The notes under the pieces are model-generated. The model ran no database searches, was not told the DNA's origin, and saw only the letters and a list, made by a program, of their open reading frames with translations. Shown here one piece after another: positions 1-6,095 of a stretch of 9,136 nucleotides of DNA; position 1 is the first letter of the stretch, and the number at the start of each line of letters is the position of its first letter. This DNA comes from CADDZO01 sp035294145. Lineage in GTDB: Bacteria; Chloroflexota; Dormibacteria; Dormibacterales; Dormibacteraceae. The translations under genes were made by a program, and so were the position numbers. Location of the stretch: the NCBI GenBank assembly GCA_035294145.1, contig DATGLL010000063.1:1-9136 (forward strand), read 5' to 3'.

Positions 1-221
1 CGGTCGTAGATCAGGGTGTCCCCCTTGAGCAGGGTGGCGTCGAGCCCGGTCACCGGCGGCAGGCTGCGCAGGAAGGAGATGGCATAGGCGTTGATGCCGA
101 TGCCACCCACGATCAGGAGCAGGAGCAGGACCGCCCCCACCCGGAGCAGCACCTTGCGCGTCCGCTGCCTGGTTCGGGGAGACCAACCCGCGTGGAGACG
201 GGCCCGCGATCGACGTCCCAT
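1..221 (-). CDS. Class A penicillin-binding protein (transglycosylase/transpeptidase), N-terminal fragment
   Basis: Only the first 73 codons are in the window; the gene runs off the left edge. The translation starts MGRRSRARLHAG, has an Arg-rich cytoplasmic tail (residues 2-27), one membrane anchor rich in Leu, Val, Ile and Gly (about 28-50), then FLRSLPPVTGLDATLLKGD and TLIYDR. A basic tail, a single N-terminal anchor, a 'LPPV' linker and an 'xxIYDR' strand just outside the membrane are the standard opening of bifunctional penicillin-binding proteins, which polymerise and cross-link peptidoglycan outside the cytoplasmic membrane. The catalytic domains lie outside the window, so the class assignment rests on this opening alone. 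The ATG at 221 was chosen; an in-frame GTG at 248 is the only other start before a stop, and neither has a clear ribosome binding site. Confidence 0.6.
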   Translation of the reverse strand, partial: MGRRSRARLHAGWSPRTRQRTRKVLLRVGAVLLLLLIVGGIGINAYAISFLRSLPPVTGLDATLLKGDTLIYD

Positions 222-350
222 CGGGGTCGTGATCCGGGGCGGGGTCACCGGCCGATTGGCGGAGTCTCCAGGGGTACCGCCACCTCCTGCCCCTTTCTAA
301 CGAGGTCCAAGGGGCCAAGGGTACGCCCCCGCCCCTCAGGCCCGGGAGCG

Positions 351-393
351 TGCCCTGGCCGGGCAAGGGACATCGGCCGTCCGGGTGACGGCC
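351..393 (-). terminator. Stem-loop pair downstream of the BON-domain gene
   Basis: Just past the stop of the BON-domain gene (409) is a perfect 7-bp stem, GGCCGTC at 375-381 and GACGGCC at 387-393, with a 5-nt loop. A second hairpin, TGCCC (351-355) with GGGCA (361-365), follows on the minus strand. There is no T-tract after either, so this is at best an intrinsic-like or Rho-assisted terminator of the kind seen in high-G+C genomes. The rest of the 222-408 gap shows no gene and no promoter I can defend. Confidence 0.4.
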
Positions 394-408
394 TTCCAGC
401 CAGCCGGC

Positions 409-1017
409 TCAGGAAGCGGGGGCAGTCGTGGTCAGGTTGACCACGGCGACCACCCCATCCACGTCGTGCACACGCTCGGCTGCCTCATCGACGGCGGCAG
501 GGTCCGAGACGGCCCCCTTGAGGTACACCGTCCGCCCCTCCACGGACACCTCGAGCCCCTCCGGCACCGCGCCTCGCGCCGCGATGGCGCCCCGCACGCG
601 CTCTTCAAGGTCGACATCGGCCTGGGCTCGGCCTCCCGCCAACACGGCATAGCGCTCGCGCGCTCGCACCCGCAGCCCATCCAGCTGCTGCCGCAGCTTC
701 TCTCGCTGCTCGCGGTCGGCGAGCACACGGGCGACCCCCGCGCCCACCATCCCGGCCAGCACCATCCCGGCCGCCCCCCAGGCCAGGAACGGGATGCGTC
801 GCCGAGGGCGGGGACGCACCCGCAGCTCCAGGCCGCGGGGTAGACGCATGCGCTGCCCCAGGTTGGACTGGACGGTGTCGGCAACGCGCGCACCACGCTT
901 CCGCACGGCTTCGAAGTCGATGCGTTCCAACCGCCTTACGGCCTCGTTCCTGGCCTGCTCGAGGGAGCGCACCAACTCATCCGCTGCTCTCTCACCCCGC
1001 TTGCGTGCGTTCCTCAT
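409..1017 (-). CDS. Membrane-anchored BON-domain protein
   Basis: This is a 202-residue protein. Residues 1-75 are highly charged and probably helical (RxxRERAADEL-type heptads, then an Arg-rich stretch RVRPRPRRR at 66-74). One membrane segment follows at about 76-98 (IPFLAWGAAGMVLAGMVGAG), then a charged linker (101-133) and a C-terminal BON domain at about 136-196 with the typical pattern: 'DLEERVRGAIAARG', 'VSVEGRTVYLKGAVSDPAAVDEA', 'VHDVDGVVAVVN'. BON domains are alpha/beta modules linked to membrane or phospholipid association and to osmotic stress proteins such as OsmY. The substrate here cannot be told. The Arg-rich flank suggests the N-terminus is cytoplasmic and the BON domain external, which is inference. 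There is no clear ribosome binding site before the ATG, and a TAG lies three codons upstream in frame, so translation may be coupled to the minus-strand genes before it. Confidence 0.75.
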   Translation of the reverse strand: MRNARKRGERAADELVRSLEQARNEAVRRLERIDFEAVRKRGARVADTVQSNLGQRMRLPRGLELRVRPRPRRRIPFLAWGAAGMVLAGMVGAGVARVLADREQREKLRQQLDGLRVRARERYAVLAGGRAQADVDLEERVRGAIAARGAVPEGLEVSVEGRTVYLKGAVSDPAAVDEAAERVHDVDGVVAVVNLTTTAPAS

Positions 1018-1021
1018 GAGG

Positions 1022-1078
1022 CTAGGCTAGCAATCCCCCGGCCAGGGCTCCAGCCAGGAACAGGAGGACCGCCGTCAC
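1022..1078 (-). CDS. Possible 18-residue hydrophobic peptide
   Basis: A GTG at 1078 overlaps the TGA of the preceding minus-strand gene as GTGA, a classic coupling arrangement, and opens a frame reading MTAVLLFLAGALAGGLLA before TAG at 1022-1024. The stop is 4 nt from the BON-domain ATG, so the frame fills almost all of the space between the two genes. A purine-rich stretch (GAGGGAGG) lies directly before the GTG, somewhat too close for an ideal ribosome binding site. The product would be one short membrane helix. It may be a leader or coupling peptide with no function of its own, or chance; the evidence is position, start overlap and hydrophobicity only. Confidence 0.25.
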   Translation of the reverse strand: MTAVLLFLAGALAGGLLA

Positions 1079-1590
1079 CCTCCCTCGGCCGCCGGACGCA
1101 CATGGATCTCCTCGGGGTCGACCAACCGCTCCTGGCGGGTGCCGGGGAAGTGAACCCGAACCCCGGGCCGGCCGGGCGCCCCCGGCTCCCAGCCAGCCGC
1201 GTACAGCTCCGCCGCCTCGCCCAGATCCTGGGCCTGCAGGATGCGCCGTCCGTTGGTGAAGGCCACCGACTGCCGGCGGGCGCCGGGGAACCCAAGGCGG
1301 ACCTCACCTCCCGTCCTCAGGTGGTAACGGTAGTCATCAAAGGAGCCTCCCTCCACGTCGGCCAGCAACTGGGTGAAGGTGGGGAAGCGTCCCGAGCGCA
1401 TCGCCTCCCGGAGCTCAGCGCGCTGGGAACGCTGCGCCAGGCGCTGACGCCGGCGCCGCTCGGTCTGGAGCACGTCCCGCTCTGCGCGCAGCTCGGCGAG
1501 CTGCCCCTCCAGAGGACGCATCCGCGCGACCACCTCGGCAATCTGCGCCTCCAGCTCTTCGTCGGAGAGCCCGCTCAAGTCCTCGGCCAT
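1075..1590 (-). CDS. Unrecognised coiled-coil protein with an internal repeated motif
   Basis: I do not recognise this 171-residue protein. Residues 11-62 are charged heptads typical of a coiled coil (EELEAQIAEVVARMRPLEGQ and onward, then an Arg-rich end ERRRRQR at 44-50). The C-terminal half has no membrane segment and carries a motif twice: VRLGFPGARRQ at 97-107 and VRVHFPGTRQ at 144-153. It looks soluble and cytoplasmic. The ATG at 1590 was chosen because GAGGA at 1598-1602 sits 7 nt upstream; an in-frame ATG at 1614 would add MVRDEEKP but lacks a good site. The gene diverges from sufR with about 108 bp between the starts, so SufR could affect it, but nothing in the protein ties it to iron-sulfur assembly. 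Confidence 0.6.
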   Translation of the reverse strand: MAEDLSGLSDEELEAQIAEVVARMRPLEGQLAELRAERDVLQTERRRRQRLAQRSQRAELREAMRSGRFPTFTQLLADVEGGSFDDYRYHLRTGGEVRLGFPGARRQSVAFTNGRRILQAQDLGEAAELYAAGWEPGAPGRPGVRVHFPGTRQERLVDPEEIHVRPAAEGG

Positions 1591-1597
1591 CGGCTTT

Positions 1598-1602
1598 TCC
1601 TC
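1598..1602 (-). promoter_or_regulatory. Ribosome binding site deciding the start of the coiled-coil gene
   Basis: On the minus strand this reads GAGGA followed by AAA, 7 nt before the ATG at 1590. The upstream in-frame ATG (1614) has no comparable sequence, so this site supports the shorter protein. Confidence 0.55.
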
Positions 1603-1661
1603 ATCTCTCACCATAGCGACGCTGGCCACCCAGCTCCCGAGGGTCGCCGATCGAGGGTTTA

Positions 1662-1677
1662 TCAATGCCAACGTTGA
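1662..1677. promoter_or_regulatory. Candidate SufR operator (imperfect inverted repeat)
   Basis: The 16-bp sequence TCAATGCCAACGTTGA has arms TCAAtG and CgTTGA around 4 bp. It contains CAAT-N6-GTTG (1663-1676), one base from CAAC-N6-GTTG, the inverted repeat I recall for cyanobacterial SufR. An 8-bp perfect palindrome, CAACGTTG, is nested at 1669-1676. It lies 22 bp before the sufR GTG, where the -35 region would be, so binding would block polymerase and give autorepression of the whole operon. The match is visible; binding is inferred. Confidence 0.5.
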
Positions 1678-1685
1678 CAAACCGG

Positions 1686-1691
1686 TACAAT
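1686..1691 (+). promoter_or_regulatory. Candidate -10 box of the suf operon promoter
   Basis: TACAAT matches TATAAT at five of six positions. Its -35 region at 17-18 bp spacing (about 1662-1668) overlaps the candidate operator and is a poor TTGACA match. Usual spacing places the transcription start at about 1698, next to the GTG at 1699, so the transcript would have almost no leader. Confidence 0.45.
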
Positions 1692-1698
1692 TCGGCAC

Positions 1699-2319
1699 GT
1701 GATGGACCGGAAGGCCAACGTCCTGGCGTTGCTCAAGGCCAGGGGCTCCGCCGGCCTGGCCGAGATCGCCCGGCACCTCGGGCTGAGCAAGCAGGGGGCG
1801 CTGCGCCACCTGGAGGCGCTACAGGCCAGGGGCCTGGTCGAGGTCACGACCGAGGATCACCACCGCCCTGGCCGGCCGGGCCACGTCTACCGGCTGACGG
1901 CAGCGGCGAGGGACCACTTCCCGAACCGCCACCGCGAGCTCGCGGCGGAGCTTGTCACCTTCATGAACGAGGAGGAGCAAGAGCGGTTCTTCGCCATGCG
2001 AGCGCGCCGGTTGGAGGCCGAGTACGCGGCCAGGCTGACGGGGCTCGGCTTCCGGGAACGCGCGCGCGAGCTGGCCCGGCTGACCACCGAGCAGGGGCAC
2101 ATGACCGAGCTGGTGGAGCAGGCCGACGGGAGCCTTCAGCTCCGGCACTGTAACTGCCCCATCCACGACGTCGCGGTCCGCTCCAGCCATCCCTGCCGGC
2201 ACGAGCAGGAGATCTACCAGCGACTCCTCGGCGGGACCGTGGCCCGCGCCACCTGGCTAGCGGCAGGGGACACCTGCTGCACCTACGAGATCACTGCTGA
2301 GAGGAAGGAATTTGGCTGA
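1699..2319 (+). CDS. sufR: SufR, iron-sulfur-sensing transcriptional repressor of the suf operon
   Basis: This is a 206-residue DNA-binding regulator. Residues 4-70 form a winged helix-turn-helix: VLALLKARGSAGLAEIARHL, then GLSKQGALRHLEALQARGLV and a wing with RPGRPGHVYRLT. The C-terminal half carries the cysteines expected of SufR: C151 and C153 (HCNCPIHDVA), C166 (HPCRHEQEIYQRLLGG) and C193-C194 (GDTCCTYEI). C153, C166 and one of C193/C194 most likely bind the cluster. SufR with a cluster represses suf; loss of the cluster derepresses it. The gene leads the operon and overlaps sufC by 8 bp, so the operon is autoregulated. The start is GTG 1699 or ATG 1702. No ribosome binding site precedes either, which fits a leaderless message. 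The pairing of cysteine pattern and position makes the call firm. Confidence 0.9.
   Translation: MMDRKANVLALLKARGSAGLAEIARHLGLSKQGALRHLEALQARGLVEVTTEDHHRPGRPGHVYRLTAAARDHFPNRHRELAAELVTFMNEEEQERFFAMRARRLEAEYAARLTGLGFRERARELARLTTEQGHMTELVEQADGSLQLRHCNCPIHDVAVRSSHPCRHEQEIYQRLLGGTVARATWLAAGDTCCTYEITAERKEFG
2301..2309 (+). promoter_or_regulatory. Ribosome binding site supporting the TTG start of sufC
   Basis: GAGGAAGGA lies inside the end of sufR. The GAGGA part is 6 nt before the TTG at 2312. Without it the unusual TTG start would be hard to accept; no ATG or GTG lies near the conserved N-terminus of SufC. Confidence 0.6.
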
Positions 2320-3106
2320 TTTCGAGATCCGGAACCTGCACGTCAGCGTCGAGGGGCGAGAGATCCTGAAGGGGGTCTCCCTCGCCTTGAACAAGGGCGA
2401 GGTGCACGCCGTGATGGGTCCCAACGGCTCGGGCAAGAGCACGCTCTCCTGCGCGCTCATGGGCCATCCCAGCTATGAGGTGACGGCCGGGGAGGTGTGG
2501 TTCAAGGGCCACAACCTGGTCGAGCTCGAGCCAGACCAGCGGGCCCGGCTGGGAGTCTACCTGGCCTTCCAGTACCCGACCGTGGTCCCGGGTGTGACCA
2601 TGGCCAACTTCCTGCGCACGGCCCTCAACGCCAAACGCGGGTACGACGGCAAGGACAAGTCGCGGGCGATCACGCCCAGGGAGTTCCGGGCGCTGCTCAA
2701 GGAACCCATGCAGACGCTCCGGATGGACGATAGCTTCCTCTCGCGATACGTCAACGACGGGTTCTCAGGCGGCGAGAAGAAACGAGCCGAGATCCTCCAG
2801 ATGGCCGCCCTCAGCCCTGAGATCGCGATCCTCGACGAGACCGACTCAGGGTTGGACATCGACTCGATCCGATACGTCAGCGAGGCCATCAACGGGATGC
2901 GCGGGTCGAACCTCGGCATCCTGATCATCACCCACTACAGCCGCATCCTGCAGTTCATCAAACCGGACTACGTGCACGTCCTGGTCAACGGCCAGATCGT
3001 CCGCTCTGGCGGCCCTGAGGTCGCCGAGGAGTTGGAGCGGACCGGCTACGCAGAATGGGCCGAGGAGCCCGCCACCGCAGGACAGCCTGAGGAGGAGGTC
3101 GAGTAA
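2312..3106 (+). CDS. sufC: SufC, cytosolic ATPase of the SufBCD scaffold
   Basis: At 264 residues this is close to the usual SufC size. It is an ABC-type ATPase with no membrane partner: it binds SufB and SufD and uses ATP hydrolysis to drive conformational change during cluster assembly. All nucleotide-binding motifs are visible: Walker A GPNGSGKST (36-44), Q-loop AFQYP with Q87, signature FSGGEKKR (151-158), Walker B IAILDETDSGLD with E176 (171-182), and H-loop ITHYS with H208. FSGGEKKR with DETDSGLD is diagnostic for SufC among ABC ATPases. Translation starts at TTG 2312, giving (M)ADFEIRNLHV, and overlaps the sufR stop by 8 bp. An acidic tail, GQPEEEVE, ends the protein, and sufB starts 2 bp later. 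Confidence 0.97.
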   Translation: MADFEIRNLHVSVEGREILKGVSLALNKGEVHAVMGPNGSGKSTLSCALMGHPSYEVTAGEVWFKGHNLVELEPDQRARLGVYLAFQYPTVVPGVTMANFLRTALNAKRGYDGKDKSRAITPREFRALLKEPMQTLRMDDSFLSRYVNDGFSGGEKKRAEILQMAALSPEIAILDETDSGLDIDSIRYVSEAINGMRGSNLGILIITHYSRILQFIKPDYVHVLVNGQIVRSGGPEVAEELERTGYAEWAEEPATAGQPEEEVE

Positions 3107-3108
3107 GC

Positions 3109-4518
3109 ATGGCAGTCGTCCCGCAGATCAACGTGGGCGAGGACTACCGGGAGAAGTACGGCTTCTTCGATCCCGAGAAGTACGTCTTCAAGGCCAAGCG
3201 TGGGCTCAGCGAGGAGGTCGTCAAGGAGATCTCCTGGATGAAGAACGAGCCCGACTGGATGACCACCTTCCGGCTGCGCTCCCTGCAGACCTTCCTCAGG
3301 AAGCCGATGCCGACCTGGGGCGCCGACCTTTCCCGGATCGACTTCGACAACATCTACTACTACGTCAAGGCCACGGAGAGCCAGGGCCGATCCTGGGACG
3401 AGGTGCCCGATGACATCAAGCGAACCTTCGACCGGCTGGGGGTGCCCGAGGCGGAGCGGAAGTTCCTGGCCGGGGTGGCCGCCCAGTACGAGTCGGAGGT
3501 CGTCTACCACTCCTTGCACCAGGAGCTCGAGAAGAAAGGCGTCATCTTCCTGGACACCGACACGGCGCTTCGGGAGCACCCCGACCTCTTCAAGGAGTAC
3601 TTCGGGACCGTCGTCCCGCCCGGAGACAACAAGTTCGCGGCGTTGAACAGCGCGGTCTGGTCGGGTGGCTCGTTCATCTACGTTCCCCCTGGCGTCCGCG
3701 TCGACATTCCGCTCCAGGCCTATTTCCGCATCAACGCGGAGAACATGGGTCAGTTCGAGCGCACCCTGATCATCTGCGACGAGGGCTCCTTCGTCCACTA
3801 CATCGAGGGCTGCACGGCCCCCATCTACACCACCGACTCGCTCCACTCGGCAGTGGTCGAGATCATCGTCAAGCGTGGAGCCCGCTGCCGCTACACCACC
3901 ATCCAGAACTGGTCGACCAACGTCTACAACCTGGTCACCAAGCGGGCCATGGCCTTCGAGGGCGCGACCATGGAGTGGGTGGACGGCAACCTGGGCTCCC
4001 AGGTGACCATGAAGTATCCCTCGGTCTACCTCATGGAGCCCGGGGCCAAGGGCGACGTGCTCAGCATCGCCTTCGCCGGTCGTGGGCAGCACCAAGACGC
4101 GGGCGGGAAGATGGTCCACGTCGCCCCCTCGACAACCTCGACCATCACCTCGAAGTCAATCTCCAAGGCAGGCGGCCGGACCTCGTACCGGGGCTTGGTC
4201 AAGGTACACCCAGGCTGCCACGACGTGAAGTCGTTCGTGAAGTGCGACGCCCTGCTCCTCGACGACGAGTCGATCAGCGACACCTACCCCTACATCGAGT
4301 GCGACGAGCCCAGGGTCAACATCGGCCATGAGGCGACCGTGAGCAAGGTGTCGGACGAGCAGCTCTTCTACCTGATGAGCCGCGGGATCTCCCGGGTCGA
4401 GGCGGAGACGATGATCGTCAACGGCTTCATCGAGCCCTTCACCAAGGAGCTGCCGCTCGAGTACGCAGTGGAGCTCAACCGGCTCATCCAGCTGGAGATG
4501 GAGGGATCGGTCGGCTGA
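3109..4518 (+). CDS. sufB: SufB, iron-sulfur cluster scaffold subunit
   Basis: This is a 469-residue protein, normal for SufB. It forms the SufBC2D complex in the cytoplasm, where the nascent cluster is built at the SufB-SufD interface. The N-terminal helical part (1-120) is followed by the beta-helix core. Residues corresponding to functional ones in E. coli SufB are present when aligned by eye: C235 in YIEGCTAPIY (the C254 position), C379 in VKCDALL (the C405 position) and E408 in GHEATVSKV (the E434 position), followed by the family end EQLFYLMSRGIS and IVNGFIEPFTKELPLEYAVE. The protein closely resembles the Gram-positive type that works with SufU. GGAGGAGG at 3091-3098 serves as ribosome binding site for the ATG at 3109. 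The stop overlaps the sufD start by 1 bp. Confidence 0.97.
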   Translation: MAVVPQINVGEDYREKYGFFDPEKYVFKAKRGLSEEVVKEISWMKNEPDWMTTFRLRSLQTFLRKPMPTWGADLSRIDFDNIYYYVKATESQGRSWDEVPDDIKRTFDRLGVPEAERKFLAGVAAQYESEVVYHSLHQELEKKGVIFLDTDTALREHPDLFKEYFGTVVPPGDNKFAALNSAVWSGGSFIYVPPGVRVDIPLQAYFRINAENMGQFERTLIICDEGSFVHYIEGCTAPIYTTDSLHSAVVEIIVKRGARCRYTTIQNWSTNVYNLVTKRAMAFEGATMEWVDGNLGSQVTMKYPSVYLMEPGAKGDVLSIAFAGRGQHQDAGGKMVHVAPSTTSTITSKSISKAGGRTSYRGLVKVHPGCHDVKSFVKCDALLLDDESISDTYPYIECDEPRVNIGHEATVSKVSDEQLFYLMSRGISRVEAETMIVNGFIEPFTKELPLEYAVELNRLIQLEMEGSVG

Positions 4519-5786
4519 TGGCATTCGTGAGCCATGCGGTGGAGGAGCTCGGCCACCTCCACGACGAGCCGGATTGGCTGCGCGCCCGTCGGCGGGAGGC
4601 GTTCGAACTCTACGAGCGGCTCCCGCTCCCCTCCCGGTCCGAGGAGGAGTGGCGCCGGACCGATCTCAAAGGCCTGGATCTGGCCATCTTCGAGCCCTTC
4701 GAGCCAGCCGATGGCCGCGCGCCCTCGGACTCGATCGAGGACACGGTCGGCATCCTGCGCCAGCAGGGGTCCGAGCTGGGCCGCGTCGAGCTGAGACCGG
4801 AGGCGGCCGCGCACGGGGTGCTCTTCATGCCCCTGTCGCAGGCAGCCCGAGAGCACCCCGACCTGGTGCGACGCTACCTGTTCACCGAGGTCGCGCCCGG
4901 CCGTGACAAGTTTGCAGCGCTCCATGCGGCCCTCTTCAGCGGCGGCACCTTTCTCTACGTTCCCGATGGGGTGCACCTCGAACGGCCGCTGGTATCGCAG
5001 TTCTGGTCCTCGCAGGGTGGAGCGGCCGTGCTCCCCCACACCTTGATCATCGCAGGGAAAGGGAGCTCGTTCAGCTACGTGGACGAGCTCCTATCGCCGG
5101 ACCTGGAGCAACCGGCCCTGACCAGCGGCTCGATGGAACTCTTCGCCGAGGAAGGGGCAAGCGTTGGCTACGTGTCGCTGCAGCGTTGGGGGAGACACGC
5201 CTGGCAGTTCGCCAACCAACGTGCCCGCCTCGAGCGGGAGGCCCGCGTCCGCCTCGTCCATGTCGGCCTCGGCGGTCGGTTCAGCAAGAATCGGATCGAG
5301 GCGATCCTGCGGGGGCCGGGCGCCAATGCTGAGCTGAAGGCCCTCTTCTTCGCCTCCGGCGAGCAGTTCTTTGACTTCCACACCCTCCAGTCTCACGTCG
5401 TCGGGAACACCACCTCGGACCTGCTGTTCAAGGGCGCCCTGACCGACCACGCCCGGAGCGTCTACGCCGGCTTGATCCGGATCGAGCCCCACGCCGCCCG
5501 CTCGGATGCCTACCAGGCCAACCGCAACCTGTTGCTCTCGGACCAGGCCCGGGCCCACTCGATCCCCATGCTGGAGATCCTGAACAACGACGTCCGCTGC
5601 ACCCATGGGGCGACCGTGGCCCCGGTGGACCCCGAGCACCTCTTCTACCTCCAAAGCCGTGGCATCCCCGCCCCGGTCGCCAGACGCATGCTCGTGCGTG
5701 GCTTCCTGGACGAGATCTTGGACCGCATCCCGGTGCAACAGGTGCGGGATCTGGTGGAGCAAGAGCTGGAGGCTCGGATCGGATAG
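4518..5786 (+). CDS. sufD: SufD, scaffold partner of SufB and SufC
   Basis: This is a 422-residue paralogue of SufB that completes the SufBC2D complex. The N-terminal helical domain (about 1-100: EPDWLRARRREAFELYERLP, then RSEEEWRRTDLKGLDL) matches the SufD form. The beta-helix core follows, with FSGGTFLYVPDGVHLERPL (about 139-157). Near the end, VRCTHGATVAPVDPEHLFYLQSRGI contains C361 and H363; H363 aligns with E. coli SufD H360, needed for cluster formation. SufD is thought to help iron entry. The gene starts at ATG 4518, sharing one base with the sufB stop, and its TAG is immediately followed by the Rieske ATG. An annotation pipeline may call it simply 'SufD family Fe-S assembly protein'. 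Confidence 0.95.
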   Translation: MAFVSHAVEELGHLHDEPDWLRARRREAFELYERLPLPSRSEEEWRRTDLKGLDLAIFEPFEPADGRAPSDSIEDTVGILRQQGSELGRVELRPEAAAHGVLFMPLSQAAREHPDLVRRYLFTEVAPGRDKFAALHAALFSGGTFLYVPDGVHLERPLVSQFWSSQGGAAVLPHTLIIAGKGSSFSYVDELLSPDLEQPALTSGSMELFAEEGASVGYVSLQRWGRHAWQFANQRARLEREARVRLVHVGLGGRFSKNRIEAILRGPGANAELKALFFASGEQFFDFHTLQSHVVGNTTSDLLFKGALTDHARSVYAGLIRIEPHAARSDAYQANRNLLLSDQARAHSIPMLEILNNDVRCTHGATVAPVDPEHLFYLQSRGIPAPVARRMLVRGFLDEILDRIPVQQVRDLVEQELEARIG

Positions 5787-6095
5787 ATGGGAAGGCATCG
5801 GGTCGCCAAGGTCGGAGACGTGGAGATCGGCACCATGCGCAAGGTCTCGGTGGATGGCGAGGACCTCTGTCTGGCGCACGCGGAGGACGGAGCCTTCTAC
5901 GCCATCTCCGATCTCTGCACCCACGAGGAGTACTCGTTGAGCGAAGGCGAGCTCTGGGGGTTGGAGGTGGAGTGCCCGGCTCACGGCTCGCGGTTCGATC
6001 TGCGGACCGGCCAGGTGACCGGTCTCCCGGCGGTGACCCCCGCCCGGGTCTACAAGGTCAGCGTGGAGGGGGACGATGTCTACGTCGAGGTCTAG
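5787..6095 (+). CDS. Rieske-type [2Fe-2S] ferredoxin of the suf operon
   Basis: This is a 102-residue single-domain Rieske protein with both ligand pairs: C44-T-H46 (DLCTHEEYSL) and C63-P-A-H66 (VECPAHGSRFDLRTGQ). There is no signal peptide, membrane anchor or oxygenase domain, so it is a soluble cytoplasmic electron carrier like the small ferredoxin components of dioxygenases. Its place between sufD and sufS, with no gap after sufD and a 20-bp overlap with sufS, ties it to cluster assembly; a similar gene sits in actinobacterial suf operons. Supplying electrons for sulfur reduction or cluster formation is an inference. It could also simply be a first client of the machine. The ATG at 5787 has only a distant GGAGG (5768-5772), so translation may depend on sufD. 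Confidence 0.9.
   Translation: MGRHRVAKVGDVEIGTMRKVSVDGEDLCLAHAEDGAFYAISDLCTHEEYSLSEGELWGLEVECPAHGSRFDLRTGQVTGLPAVTPARVYKVSVEGDDVYVEV
6065..6069 (+). promoter_or_regulatory. Ribosome binding site of sufS inside the Rieske gene
   Basis: GGAGG lies 6 nt before the ATG at 6076. It supports starting sufS inside the last codons of the Rieske gene (20-bp overlap) and not at the later GTG codon near 6109. Confidence 0.6.

Noticed and set aside
222..300. Promoter for the penicillin-binding protein gene
   Set aside because: TTGGAC and TTGGCC elements occur upstream but no -10 box lies at a suitable distance.
385..843. 152-codon + strand frame
   Set aside because: It is the complement of the BON-domain gene, whose membrane segment and BON domain are recognisable on the minus strand.
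1674..1691. Perfect-looking TTGACA at 1674-1679 as the -35 of the TACAAT box
   Set aside because: Only 6 bp separate them; a usable promoter needs about 17. The TTGAC is better explained as part of the inverted repeat.
3046..4119. 357-codon open frame antisense to sufB; similar long antisense frames at 5091-5984, 6340-7293 and 7395-8444
   Set aside because: They mirror well-identified genes; G/C at third positions removes stops on the opposite strand. Their products are low-complexity and match nothing.
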